Assembly (NCBI GenBank): GCA_002733575.1
Contig: NVWB01000012.1
Span: 1-64,000, forward strand
Origin: Blastopirellula sp.
GTDB lineage: Bacteria; Planctomycetota; Planctomycetia; Pirellulales; Pirellulaceae
Reading direction: 5' to 3'
DNA length: 64,000 nt
Position 1 is the stretch's first letter; each line of letters starts with the position of its first letter. This document shows, in pieces, positions 47,008 to 55,799 of the stretch. Position numbers and translations under genes: made by a program. The notes under the pieces were generated by a model, which saw nothing but the letters and a program-made list of their open reading frames with translations, had not been told where the DNA came from and made no database searches.

Positions 47008-50000
47008 ATGGCCATAAATCTTATTGAACGATTCCCTATGTTCATTGCTGACCTTTCGATCAAAGTGCTAATTCTGGCTTTCATCACCTGGGGAGTCTTG
47101 CAAGTTTTCCGGGTGAAGAGCGAAAGCTGGAAGCATCGGGTATGGTCGTTGATGCTCGCTGGCACGCTGCTGCTTCCAACAGCAGGGCTGCTGGTTCCGT
47201 CCATAATTAACCCAACTTCGTTCGTTACCTCATTACCAATCTCTGGGGTTGAAAAAACTGATGTCCCAGCTGTTCCAGATGTTTCGGCATCTGTTGTATT
47301 AAATAACTTCACGCCCGAAGACATTCCCGCTGATTCAGCAGTTCCTTTAAGCATTCCACCTATGGAAATTGCACCAACGGAAATTGCACCTAAGGTTATT
47401 ACACTGCCACCAACTACACTCGAAAGCTTGATCGCTGACTTTGAACCTGAGCCCGTTTCAAGCGACAACGCATTCTCCCCGCCAGTGGTCGAGATGGCTC
47501 CGATAAAGCCAATTGAAAAAATCGAGGCAACTCAGGCTGAATTCCAAGCTTGGCCTTTCTTTCTAGCAATCGTGCCCTGGGTCTATTTATCTGTCGCGTT
47601 ATTACTCTTGGGCCGTCTCGTCATGGGACTGGTTTTGACACAACGGATCGTGCAACGTGCAGCAATCGTTAAGTCATCTCGCATCGAGGGTTTGCTCTCT
47701 GTTGCAGTGCCCGTTTACGAGTCGAACGAAGTCCAAGTACCGGTCGTGGTAGGGCTGGTGCGTCCTGTGATTTTGCTTCCATCAGACTGGGATGCGTGGA
47801 GTCAATCTACGCTACAAATGGTCTTCACGCACGAAGGCGAACATCTTCTCCGGAAAGACTTGTGGGTCGCCTTGGGGGCCAATATCTGTCAGGCCGTTTA
47901 TTGGTTTCATCCCCTTATTTGGCTGGTTCGACGGCACTTGAGTGAACTGGCCGAGCGTGCCTGTGACGACGAAGTGCTACGTGTGACCGCAGACCATGCA
48001 AGCTACGCCGAATGTCTATTGCACATGGCAAGCCTGCTTTCGACCAAAGGGAAAAGTTTTCAACCACTGGCACTCGGGATGGCCCGGCAATCAAAAGTCG
48101 AAGGGCGAATCAACGCGATCCTTGATTCGGATCGCCCCCTAGCGAATCGAATCGGAACCGGCATAGGGTTGTTACTCTTGCTATCCGTTGCCTCGCTGGT
48201 TGCATTGGTGGCCGGTATTGAGTTCACCAAACAAGCGGTGGCAGAAGAACCCAAGGTTGCAGATGTCACTACTGAACAAGCCACTGCCGAACCAGTCACT
48301 CCCGAAAAAGGAGATGCCCTCAAGCAAATCAGCGGACGAGTGGTAATGGGCGACAGTGGCAAACCGGTCGCTGGGGCAGAAGTCCGTCTTTCTTCATATT
48401 ATAAAACGGCTCCCCGCTCCGTCAATGAAATTGCAATCACCAACAAAGATGGAGTCTTTACGTTCGACCAACTAGCAGAAGGAAAACATCGCTTAGTGGC
48501 CTTCTATCAAGATACCGCATCAAGATCAAAACGAAATGAACATCTGACAGTCAACCTGGGCGAAAAGAATGCCCTGCTCACGCTTCAAAAAGCTCCTTCG
48601 ATCAAGGTGAAAGTGATCTCTGATAGTACACGAGAATTACTTGAGGACGTAACAGTTCAGGTACTTTCGGCAGATGGCAAGGATGAGTATCAAACCGATG
48701 CAGATGGGGAAGTGACCCTGTTTGGATTAACGCCTGAACAGTGGAGTATCAAAGTGATCTCAAACGACTATGTGGTAGAACGCCATACACTGCTTCTCAG
48801 AGGCGATAAAACAGGTGTGGTCTTGGCCGAACTGGATCAAGGCGTTGAACTGCACGGAAAAGTAACGGACGAAAACGGCGTTGGATTGAGCAATGGTTAC
48901 ATCGGTGTGCTTGAGGAAAGTAGTATTCTCGGAAGTCAAGGAGATTCTTTTCAAACGGATGACTCTGGCAATTTTCGGTTTAGGCTTCTTCGAGCGAATG
49001 CAATCTCTCTCTCTATTATTGTACCAGGATATAAACAAGTGCGTCATGATGTTCCTATAAGAGTGAGGGTTGGAGGCAAGCAAGAAGTTAATGTTGAATT
49101 AAAAAAGCGTCCAGTTGGCGGCTCTGTTACAGGGATTGTGACCAACACAAAAGGCAACCCCATCGCTGGTGCCCAAATTACCAATCGTGGACGCTACTCG
49201 GGGTGGCGGAATTCGATAACAGACGTAGAGGGTCGTTTTCAATTAGAGGATGTTCTAGAAGGTGAATCGAATGAATATACACTCGGCGTAAGAGCCCCTG
49301 GATATGTTTCTCAAGGGCTTGCTTTTACCCCTGGTGATAAAGCCAATCCTGCTGAGGTCCAAGTCGCTTTGAAAATAGGGCATCGAGCAAAAGGGCGTGT
49401 CGTGGATGAATATGGAGAAGGGATTTCCGGAGTTACGATCTATTCCAACAATGGCACGAGAGATCCTGGTCAAAATATAACTGTTTTTCGTAAAACCGAT
49501 CAGGAAGGTCGATTCTCTTTGGTTGATCTTCCTGAAAATGCCTCACTTTCGTTCCACAAATTTGGATTGATTCAGCTTCCTGGAAATCAAGTGCCGTTGG
49601 ACAGTGAAGAGGAAACTATTGTAATAATGAAGACGAGTAGCAGTCTTCGTGGGCGTGTTGTCGATGCCATTACAGGCAAGCCGGTGACGTCTTTTTCTGT
49701 CCAAATTCTTTATCTCCCGAGAGGATATCTTTTACCACCGTATGGCGAAAAGTTCTCAAACATAAACGGAGAATTTCAGGTCTATAAGATATCTAATTAT
49801 TCGTGGCTACAGTTACTAGTTTCTGCTGATGGATACCATCAAGGGGTCTACAGGAATCGACCGGTAACACAATTAGTGATAGATAATAAGGAAATTGAGT
49901 TTCGACTTAAACCGATAGTTAAAGAGTCGCTCTTCAAAGTCTCAGGTCGTGTTGTGAATGATCAATCAGAACCCATCGCAAATGCAAAAGTGCGGCTGCT

Positions 50001-50601
50001 CCTCAATGATCAGCACCCTGAGAATCGGGATACGTTCCCTTTTATATGGGCGAAAACAATACCTTACGATGTTGAGAGACACCTCGGTGATCAAAATTTC
50101 CGAAGCACGGTCTCAGACAAAAACGGTGACTTTGAATTCTTAAACGTAGTCCCTTCAAATTATATCGAACTGAATTACTCCTGGGGTCTCGGCAGCTATG
50201 GTGATCGTATCACGGAAGAAAATTACGGTGAACGGATCACCTATCTAGAAGAAATGACAAAGCAAGAACGAACGAACATCCAACTACAATTTAATCCACC
50301 AGGTAAGATCGCTGCTCGTGTTCACATGCTTGCCTACCCAACTGCTCGTGAAGTTTCGATTGTTGGGGTTTCCAATGGACATCGTTTTCGTCGATCCATT
50401 TCCAAGGCCGCCCCTGCCTTTGGAATGAGGAATGTGCCTCCAGGTCGTTATGAACTGACCCTGTATGCACCCTCGGAAGATAAGAGGGGTTTTATCGAAG
50501 GGTATTTGACCAAAGAAATTAAAAGCATGTTCATCGAAGTAAAATCGGGGCAGACGCTCAACCTGGGTCTAGGGTCGACGGGTGACACTGACGAAAACTA
50601 A
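47008..50601 (+). CDS. BlaR1-type M56 protease with giant repeat ectodomain
   Basis: This 1,197-residue membrane protein starts with two or three helices (residues 15-66, 183-212). The M56 zinc site is HEGEH (275-279) and the third ligand region is ERACDDEVLR (316-325). A helix at about 381-405 crosses the membrane again. The following 770 residues, about ten carboxypeptidase-regulatory-like beta sandwiches, are outside the cytoplasm where BlaR1 has its penicillin sensor. It probably binds an extracellular ligand and then cleaves the BlaI partner. The paralogue at 40455 shares the same ectodomain. Translation is coupled to blaI. The last residues (GDTDEN) and stop lie in the flank of repeat copy C. 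Confidence 0.9.
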   Translation: MAINLIERFPMFIADLSIKVLILAFITWGVLQVFRVKSESWKHRVWSLMLAGTLLLPTAGLLVPSIINPTSFVTSLPISGVEKTDVPAVPDVSASVVLNNFTPEDIPADSAVPLSIPPMEIAPTEIAPKVITLPPTTLESLIADFEPEPVSSDNAFSPPVVEMAPIKPIEKIEATQAEFQAWPFFLAIVPWVYLSVALLLLGRLVMGLVLTQRIVQRAAIVKSSRIEGLLSVAVPVYESNEVQVPVVVGLVRPVILLPSDWDAWSQSTLQMVFTHEGEHLLRKDLWVALGANICQAVYWFHPLIWLVRRHLSELAERACDDEVLRVTADHASYAECLLHMASLLSTKGKSFQPLALGMARQSKVEGRINAILDSDRPLANRIGTGIGLLLLLSVASLVALVAGIEFTKQAVAEEPKVADVTTEQATAEPVTPEKGDALKQISGRVVMGDSGKPVAGAEVRLSSYYKTAPRSVNEIAITNKDGVFTFDQLAEGKHRLVAFYQDTASRSKRNEHLTVNLGEKNALLTLQKAPSIKVKVISDSTRELLEDVTVQVLSADGKDEYQTDADGEVTLFGLTPEQWSIKVISNDYVVERHTLLLRGDKTGVVLAELDQGVELHGKVTDENGVGLSNGYIGVLEESSILGSQGDSFQTDDSGNFRFRLLRANAISLSIIVPGYKQVRHDVPIRVRVGGKQEVNVELKKRPVGGSVTGIVTNTKGNPIAGAQITNRGRYSGWRNSITDVEGRFQLEDVLEGESNEYTLGVRAPGYVSQGLAFTPGDKANPAEVQVALKIGHRAKGRVVDEYGEGISGVTIYSNNGTRDPGQNITVFRKTDQEGRFSLVDLPENASLSFHKFGLIQLPGNQVPLDSEEETIVIMKTSSSLRGRVVDAITGKPVTSFSVQILYLPRGYLLPPYGEKFSNINGEFQVYKISNYSWLQLLVSADGYHQGVYRNRPVTQLVIDNKEIEFRLKPIVKESLFKVSGRVVNDQSEPIANAKVRLLLNDQHPENRDTFPFIWAKTIPYDVERHLGDQNFRSTVSDKNGDFEFLNVVPSNYIELNYSWGLGSYGDRITEENYGERITYLEEMTKQERTNIQLQFNPPGKIAARVHMLAYPTAREVSIVGVSNGHRFRRSISKAAPAFGMRNVPPGRYELTLYAPSEDKRGFIEGYLTKEIKSMFIEVKSGQTLNLGLGSTGDTDEN

Positions 50602-50760
50602 AACCACCAAAATCCCTTTTCGCGTGCCACTGGCTTCGCCAGTGAGAATTTCGTATCGACTCGGCCATTCAATTTCTTGTAACACATCGGACCAACTTTC
50701 TGCTGAAATCGACATGATCTCAGATCAAATGTTTCACACACTGGAGCCAGTGGTACCCGG
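50575..50760. repeat. Dispersed inverted-repeat element, copy C
   Basis: The left end CGTGCCACTGGCTTCGCC (from 50622) and right end CACTGGAGCCAGTGGTACCC (to 50758) mirror each other; the right hairpin has lost GCGAA. The left flank GACGGGTGACACTGACGAAA (from 50577) is repeated before copy D at 51349. That flank encodes the last codons and stop of the BlaR1-type gene. Confidence 0.85.
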
Positions 50761-50852
50761 CGTTTCTGCTTTGATTGAATGGGTTTGTTGTGGACGATAT
50801 AATTTATTGGAGTATTTTTTGTTTTAGACCATTCATCCTACTTTGCTAGATA

Positions 50853-51332
50853 ATGAATATGAAGAATAGATTCTTATTAATCACCCTGTCGGTTTTTATA
50901 GTCGCATCGTTGATTATCCCGTTTAGATGGCTGCGTGAATCAAGGCGAGAGCAGCAAGCTCTTGAAAAGATCATTTCCTTCAACGGTGAATATTTATTTG
51001 ATCATCAGATTGGAGCAAAAGAGGTTTTAAAACTCATTAAACCTACATTCCAGAATTGCTTAACAAATGACGTTCAGATGGTATCTTTAGTCAACACGAA
51101 TATTAAATCAGATGATGTACAGCTATTACTACTGCTTCCGAATTTAAAAACTGTTTGGCTTGCAAATACAGATATTGATGATGATTCCCTGAAATATCTT
51201 ATCCAGTTAAAGCAACTTGAAGAACTTGGGATCGAAGAGACAAATATCTCAAGCAGGGGGATTACTCAATTGGAGAGAGAACTTCCGAATACGATTATAT
51301 TAAAGCAACATTATACTCCGTATCTTCCGTGA
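50853..51332 (+). CDS. Small membrane-anchored leucine-rich-repeat-like protein
   Basis: A 159-residue protein with an N-terminal anchor (about residues 6-26) and three irregular leucine-rich units: LLPNLKTVWLANTDIDDDSL, LKYLIQLKQLEELGIEETN and RGITQLERELPN. LRR proteins generally bind other proteins. It follows the BlaR1-type gene by 250 bases, between repeat copies C and D. No ribosome-binding site is obvious. Confidence 0.6.
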   Translation: MNMKNRFLLITLSVFIVASLIIPFRWLRESRREQQALEKIISFNGEYLFDHQIGAKEVLKLIKPTFQNCLTNDVQMVSLVNTNIKSDDVQLLLLLPNLKTVWLANTDIDDDSLKYLIQLKQLEELGIEETNISSRGITQLERELPNTIILKQHYTPYLP

Positions 51333-51346
51333 AATAGATGAATCAA

Positions 51347-51534
51347 CGGGTGACACTAACGAAAATCAACACAATCAACAGCCCTTTTCGTGTGGCACTG
51401 CCATCTTGCCAGTGTGTAGCTTGTACCATCTTAATTAGCTTGAGACATTGAAGCAAAACAAATCAACTTGTGTTAAAATCATGGAACTCATCAATCGACC
51501 GTAGCACACACTGGCAAATTGCCAGTGGCACACC
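51347..51534. repeat. Dispersed inverted-repeat element, copy D
   Basis: The ends TGTGGCACTGCCATCTTGCC (from 51391) and CTGGCAAATTGCCAGTGGCA (to 51530) mirror each other. The inner sequence differs from A-C, while the left flank AACGGGTGACACTAACGAAA is nearly identical to that of copy C. Here the flank is after a stop codon and not translated. It accounts for most of the 267-base gap. Confidence 0.8.
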
Positions 51535-51599
51535 TTGGGCCTCTTGGTTGCTTTGGATGTCCACTTAAAATTGTGACTTCTCTTAATAAGTGTAAATAG

Positions 51600-51851
51600 A
51601 TGGAACCAAGATCCAAGAATTTTAATTCGGCTGTTATTCTCATTATTGTTATATCAGCTCTGACACTAACATCAATTGAGATTAGATGGCGACCCGCTCG
51701 CCGTACTATAAATTATATTCATTTTCTTGCTTACGAAGCAGGTGTAACGGACTCCCCACCTTTTGGATACCTTTTGGATTTAGCAGGTGATGCCCTTGAA
51801 GTGAGTTCAGATGATATGTATGACCAAAGTCAATCTGAAAGTAGCAATTAA
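51600..51851 (+). CDS. Small membrane-anchored protein, hypothetical
   Basis: This 83-residue protein has one N-terminal hydrophobic segment (AVILIIVISALTLTSI, residues about 11-26), then a basic turn (RWRPARR) and an acidic, serine-rich tail. It has no known domain. It ends 8 bases before a terminator. Confidence 0.45.
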   Translation: MEPRSKNFNSAVILIIVISALTLTSIEIRWRPARRTINYIHFLAYEAGVTDSPPFGYLLDLAGDALEVSSDDMYDQSQSESSN

Positions 51852-51858
51852 CATCATT

Positions 51859-51891
51859 AGCCTCCGAAACTTTGTGTTTTGGAGGCTTTTT
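51859..51891 (+). terminator. Terminator of the small gene at 51600
   Basis: AGCCTCCGAAAC (51859-51870) pairs with GTTTTGGAGGCT (51876-51887), followed by a T run that overlaps the stop codon of the convergent gene at 51891. Confidence 0.88.
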
Positions 51892-52385
51892 CAACTTGCG
51901 GCCACCACGTTGGGTCGTTGGGCTACTACGATTTCCTGTCCGTGTTGTTGCATCCAATCCAAAAAATCTTCATGCACTTCGGTAGAATCGGTGACTTTGC
52001 CGATGAGTTGAAACTCTTGGGTGGACAATGCCGTTTCGATTTGCTTTAGTCTTGCTGTGGCCGACTGAATGAAGGCGGTTTGGGCTGGTTCAGCTAGTGT
52101 CTGGCTTACCAAATTGGATTCGCCAGCGGGTCGTTCTCGTCGCATGGAAATCAGTTTGCCATCCTCAGACTTGAAGAGTAATCCATCGACAAAGGCCCGG
52201 CGGAGTTCGCCTTGGGTATTGAATTGATAGACCGGGTCTTGGTCGAGAAACAGGCTCATGGCGCCTACTTTTCTGAAGCCGATGACCACGCTGCCGGGGA
52301 AGCCTGGAATTTGGTACTCGGCGCGTCGAACTAGACCTGTGGCCTCTTTGAGTAGATCTTCACGCGGAGATGCTTCACGTGCCAT
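51891..52385 (-). CDS. Conserved hypothetical protein
   Basis: The 164-residue soluble protein has no signal peptide. It features VVIGFRKVGAMSLFLDQDPV, YQFNTQGELRRAFVDGLLFK and EDGKLISMRRERP. It resembles a conserved planctomycete family I cannot name. It lies 79 bases downstream of the HD-GYP gene on the same strand, so they may be co-transcribed. Function unknown. Confidence 0.65.
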   Translation of the reverse strand: MAREASPREDLLKEATGLVRRAEYQIPGFPGSVVIGFRKVGAMSLFLDQDPVYQFNTQGELRRAFVDGLLFKSEDGKLISMRRERPAGESNLVSQTLAEPAQTAFIQSATARLKQIETALSTQEFQLIGKVTDSTEVHEDFLDWMQQHGQEIVVAQRPNVVAAS

Positions 52386-52464
52386 TAGATTGTAACTGCC
52401 TGAATAAGAGTGTTATCTTTGGAAGATTTAATTTTACCGTAGACAATGCCAGGCAGATAGTCGG

Positions 52465-54111
52465 TTATTCGGCCCAGTCTCGTACATCGAACCGTAGATC
52501 GTCTGGTTCGCTGCTGATGATGGCCTGCATGTCTTCGTGTACGGCAAAAAAGGCTTCAATTACTTTCGGATCCCACTGGGTTCCGGCCCCTTCTCTAAAG
52601 ATCGCTTTCACCTTCTCCTCTGGCATCCCTTTACGGTAAGGTCGATCACTCGTCATCGCATCGTAAGAGTCAGCGACCGCGGTGATGCGTGCCAGGATTG
52701 GGTTTTCTTCTTCCTTGAGTCCATGAGGGTAGCCTTGGCCGTCCCAGCGTTCATGATGATGCAGGACCACTGGCAATACTTCTTCAAGCTGTTTGAGGTC
52801 TTTCAGGATATTATAACCAAGCTGTGGATGCTGTTTGATGTGTTCGTATTCTTCGTCATTTAAACGGCCTGGTTTTCGTAGCACGCTGTCGTCGATTCCA
52901 ATTTTACCGACATCATGCAGCAAGCCTGCCATGTAGAGCAGGTTGAGCGTTTCGGTGTCCAGTTCGAATTCTTGAGCAATGCGTACTGCCAGGCGAGCAA
53001 CCCGATCACTGTGACCACAAGTGTAAGGGTCTTTTGCATCAACCGCTGAAGTCAACGCTTTGACCACGCTGGTGACGAAATCGGCCTGTTGTTTATAGAG
53101 TTCGATGTTGCCGTTGTGAATGCCCAGGATTGTGCCGACGCTGCTAAGCAGGCTCGACTCAACCGAACCGAACCCTTTGTTGTCTTGATGGTTGATGGCA
53201 AAAATCCAACCAAACACATTGTCACCTTCGGCCAAAGGCACAGCGATGACTTGCCGCACGCTAGGGAGCGGCCAGTTTTCTTGACTGGTGATGCGTTCAT
53301 TCGCAACACATACAGCGCAACTTTGATTCAACTTCAGGTGATCGATTAGTTCTGCAAGTTGCGGTTCAGTTAAAGTGAAGTCTCCGACACTCAACAAGTT
53401 TGTGTTGCCGGGCTGTTTCTCATCGGCATTAGAAACAAAATGGATCGCCATTGATTCGCAGGGCATGACTTCCGTTAGCCATTGCAAAGCCTGTTCAGCC
53501 AATTCTGATTGGCTGTTAGAGATTCGCAGGTTCTGCGTGAGCCCATACAGTAGGCTGATTTCTTCGTAGGTCGATGAAAGGCTGTCAGAAACTTTTTCGA
53601 TCTCTTGATTGAGTCTTCCCATTTCGATATCGGAAGACAATTTGGAAACTGCCAGTTTGGCCATTCTCTCTAACGAATCATGCGTCCAAGTTGGTTGAAT
53701 GCTGAGCCATTGATCGACTTGATTTTCAGGCAGTGCCAGAGAATGGGCCACTTGGGTTAAGCGTTGATCTTCGATCAAATCCGACGAAATGCAAAAAGGA
53801 GCAGTCGCGACAAACGGATGACCTGAAGCTTGGAAGGGGATTGCGATGATGCAAATCGGAAAGTCGTCTACGATAAATTCCGAGGTGCCGCGTTGGGCAA
53901 TGGTGGTCACTAAAGAACCGACCAAGTTTTCATCGCCTACAACCGAAGCGGTGTCTCCAGGAAGAATGTTGCCTGTTTCGCCATCCCAAACGGTGAAGGG
54001 TGATCCAAACCAGGATTCCAGTTCTCCACGGATTTCCGCTAAATCCTCGTGCGTCACCAAGTCATGTTGGGTGCGTTGCTGAGTCGTGATTGTTGGGGTC
54101 GAAGTTGCCAT
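52465..54111 (-). CDS. GAF and HD-GYP domain cyclic-di-GMP phosphodiesterase
   Basis: The 548-residue protein has a GAF-like domain at about 185-335 (KLTQNLRISNS.., VIAVPLAEGDNVFGWIFA) and an HD-GYP domain at about 345-530. The HD pair is in LLHDVGKIG (399-400) and the GYP in HHERWDGQGYP (460-462), both intact, so c-di-GMP hydrolysis is likely. The first 180 residues form a further sensor-like region. It should lower c-di-GMP in response to a cytoplasmic ligand. The downstream gene shares its strand. Confidence 0.92.
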   Translation of the reverse strand: MATSTPTITTQQRTQHDLVTHEDLAEIRGELESWFGSPFTVWDGETGNILPGDTASVVGDENLVGSLVTTIAQRGTSEFIVDDFPICIIAIPFQASGHPFVATAPFCISSDLIEDQRLTQVAHSLALPENQVDQWLSIQPTWTHDSLERMAKLAVSKLSSDIEMGRLNQEIEKVSDSLSSTYEEISLLYGLTQNLRISNSQSELAEQALQWLTEVMPCESMAIHFVSNADEKQPGNTNLLSVGDFTLTEPQLAELIDHLKLNQSCAVCVANERITSQENWPLPSVRQVIAVPLAEGDNVFGWIFAINHQDNKGFGSVESSLLSSVGTILGIHNGNIELYKQQADFVTSVVKALTSAVDAKDPYTCGHSDRVARLAVRIAQEFELDTETLNLLYMAGLLHDVGKIGIDDSVLRKPGRLNDEEYEHIKQHPQLGYNILKDLKQLEEVLPVVLHHHERWDGQGYPHGLKEEENPILARITAVADSYDAMTSDRPYRKGMPEEKVKAIFREGAGTQWDPKVIEAFFAVHEDMQAIISSEPDDLRFDVRDWAE

Positions 54112-54394
54112 TAAGTATGTGTTAGATCGTGATTAGAGTTTTCGTCTTAGTGTGTTGAATCTGTAAGTTCCTATGAAAACATAGGTTACAAGTTGCAAAC
54201 CGGCAATCTGTAATCACTGCGGGTTTTACGTTCCCCAATTCTTTCCGTGTGATTTATCGGCAGAACTGGTTCAACATAACCCTGTCCCCTACCCTTGGCC
54301 TAGAACAAAACTTGCTATCGGATTATGATGAGTGACGTTCGTAAAACGGTTGCGATTGCTATCCTCCCTCTTTCTCTGATTTTCAATTTCCTCC

Positions 54395-55402
54395 ATGAAT
54401 TCAAGACCCGCTACCAATCCACCGTTTCCGCTGCTGATTACCGGTATTGCGGGTGTTTCGGGTTATAACGCTTTTCAATACTTTCAGGCCAAATATCCCG
54501 GCCAAGTTTTCGGAATACGCCAGAAGAACAACTGGCCTTTAGATGGCGATGGCGTGCTGCCATGTGATATTGAAGACACTGCTGAGTTAGAGCGATTGTT
54601 TGACAAACATCAGTTTCAGGCGGTGATCAACTGCGGTGGCTCATGTGCGTTGAAGTCGTGTGAACTCGATCCAACAATGGCGTGGCGCATTAATCTGCAT
54701 GGCGTCAGGAACCTGTTAAGTGTTCTCGAAAACAGAGACATCCGGCTGGTCCACCTGTCGATTGACTTGGTCTTCTCTGGCACTGCCGAGGGCGATCATT
54801 TAGAAACGGACACTACCGACCCAATCACGGTGTATGGAAAAACGATGACCGTGGCTGAAAACTTGGTTCAGCTACACTACCCGCAAGCTACGATGCTGCG
54901 GATCTCGCTGCCGATGGGAATTAGTTTCAACGGGCACGCAGGTGCCATCGATTGGATTCAATCTCGCTTTGCCAAGCAAAAACCGGCCACTTTATTCTAC
55001 GATGAAGTACGAACCCCAACGTATACCGACTGCCTGAATCTTTTGTTAGAAGATGTGGTCGCACGCGATATGCCGGGGCTGTTTCATTGCGGCGGACCGA
55101 TCAAGATGAGCCTGTATGAAATCGCCCAAGTGGTGAATCGCGTGGGCGGTTATCGGGCCGAAGACTTAATGGGCTGCTTCCGTGAAGAAGCAGGCCCTAT
55201 GCCACCGCGGGCCGGTGATGTGAGTATGGATTCCTCTAAACTAATCGAAGCACTGGGCTACAATCCGTTTGACCCTTGGCCCCACGATCCCCAATTTATA
55301 CCAACCCACAAAGACTGGCATCTCGAACGCCCGGCCGGCGAAAATGGTTCGCCGGAGTTATTGCAACAGATCTTGTATCGCAATCCAAATCGGAAGAATT
55401 AA
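54395..55402 (+). CDS. RmlD-like sugar-nucleotide reductase, catalytic Lys replaced
   Basis: The 335-residue protein has the NAD-binding GIAGVSG (17-23) and RmlD-type motifs INCGGSCALKSCE, WRINLHGVRNLL and STD-like SIDLVFSG. The catalytic YxxxK reads Y147-GKT-M151, so Lys is Met. It may be catalytically impaired, or use another residue; some relatives act as non-enzymatic regulators (for example the MAT2B type). It is divergent from the HD-GYP gene. Confidence 0.8.
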   Translation: MNSRPATNPPFPLLITGIAGVSGYNAFQYFQAKYPGQVFGIRQKNNWPLDGDGVLPCDIEDTAELERLFDKHQFQAVINCGGSCALKSCELDPTMAWRINLHGVRNLLSVLENRDIRLVHLSIDLVFSGTAEGDHLETDTTDPITVYGKTMTVAENLVQLHYPQATMLRISLPMGISFNGHAGAIDWIQSRFAKQKPATLFYDEVRTPTYTDCLNLLLEDVVARDMPGLFHCGGPIKMSLYEIAQVVNRVGGYRAEDLMGCFREEAGPMPPRAGDVSMDSSKLIEALGYNPFDPWPHDPQFIPTHKDWHLERPAGENGSPELLQQILYRNPNRKN

Positions 55403-55433
55403 AGCGGTGTTGTTGTATGGGAATCTGGGTTTT

Positions 55434-55525
55434 GGGTGGCAGCGATGACGATTCCGGAGTTGGCTTTGCTTCGGGATCAAACGTATTCGGAACGTCGTCG
55501 GTGTGGCCGCTAGGCCATCAGAGGA
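55434..55525. repeat. Dispersed 91-bp repeat, copy 2
   Basis: Matches 20528-20618 with about six differences (GGGTGGCAGCGATGACGATT ... CGTATTCGGAACGTCGTCGG). The rest of this 397-base gap holds only CTCTCTAACCTCTGATCG near 55603, shared with the other site; no gene is seen. Confidence 0.8.
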
Positions 55526-55799
55526 TACAGCAGCCAAGATTTACTGAACTCAAATAGGAATTACAAACTAGTTTAAGCCTTAATTTACAGGATGAAATGG
55601 AAACTCTCTAACCTCTGATCGACTAGCGTCGACCCCGACGTCGTATTGAATATGCGTAATTGAGTGGCGAGTAATCTCCAAAACCAACATCGCGGCCACC
55701 CGAAATTTAAAACCGCGTAACTTCAAAACTTACGCTTCGGGTTAAGATTGCTTTACCACGAGACACCCTGAACTCTTCCGTCTTCGGTGTACGATCATA

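Noticed and set aside
51389-51533. CRISPR-like spacing of repeats B, C and D
   Set aside because: Copies are 140-190 bp long, unevenly spaced by genes, with internal homology; they are not CRISPR repeats.
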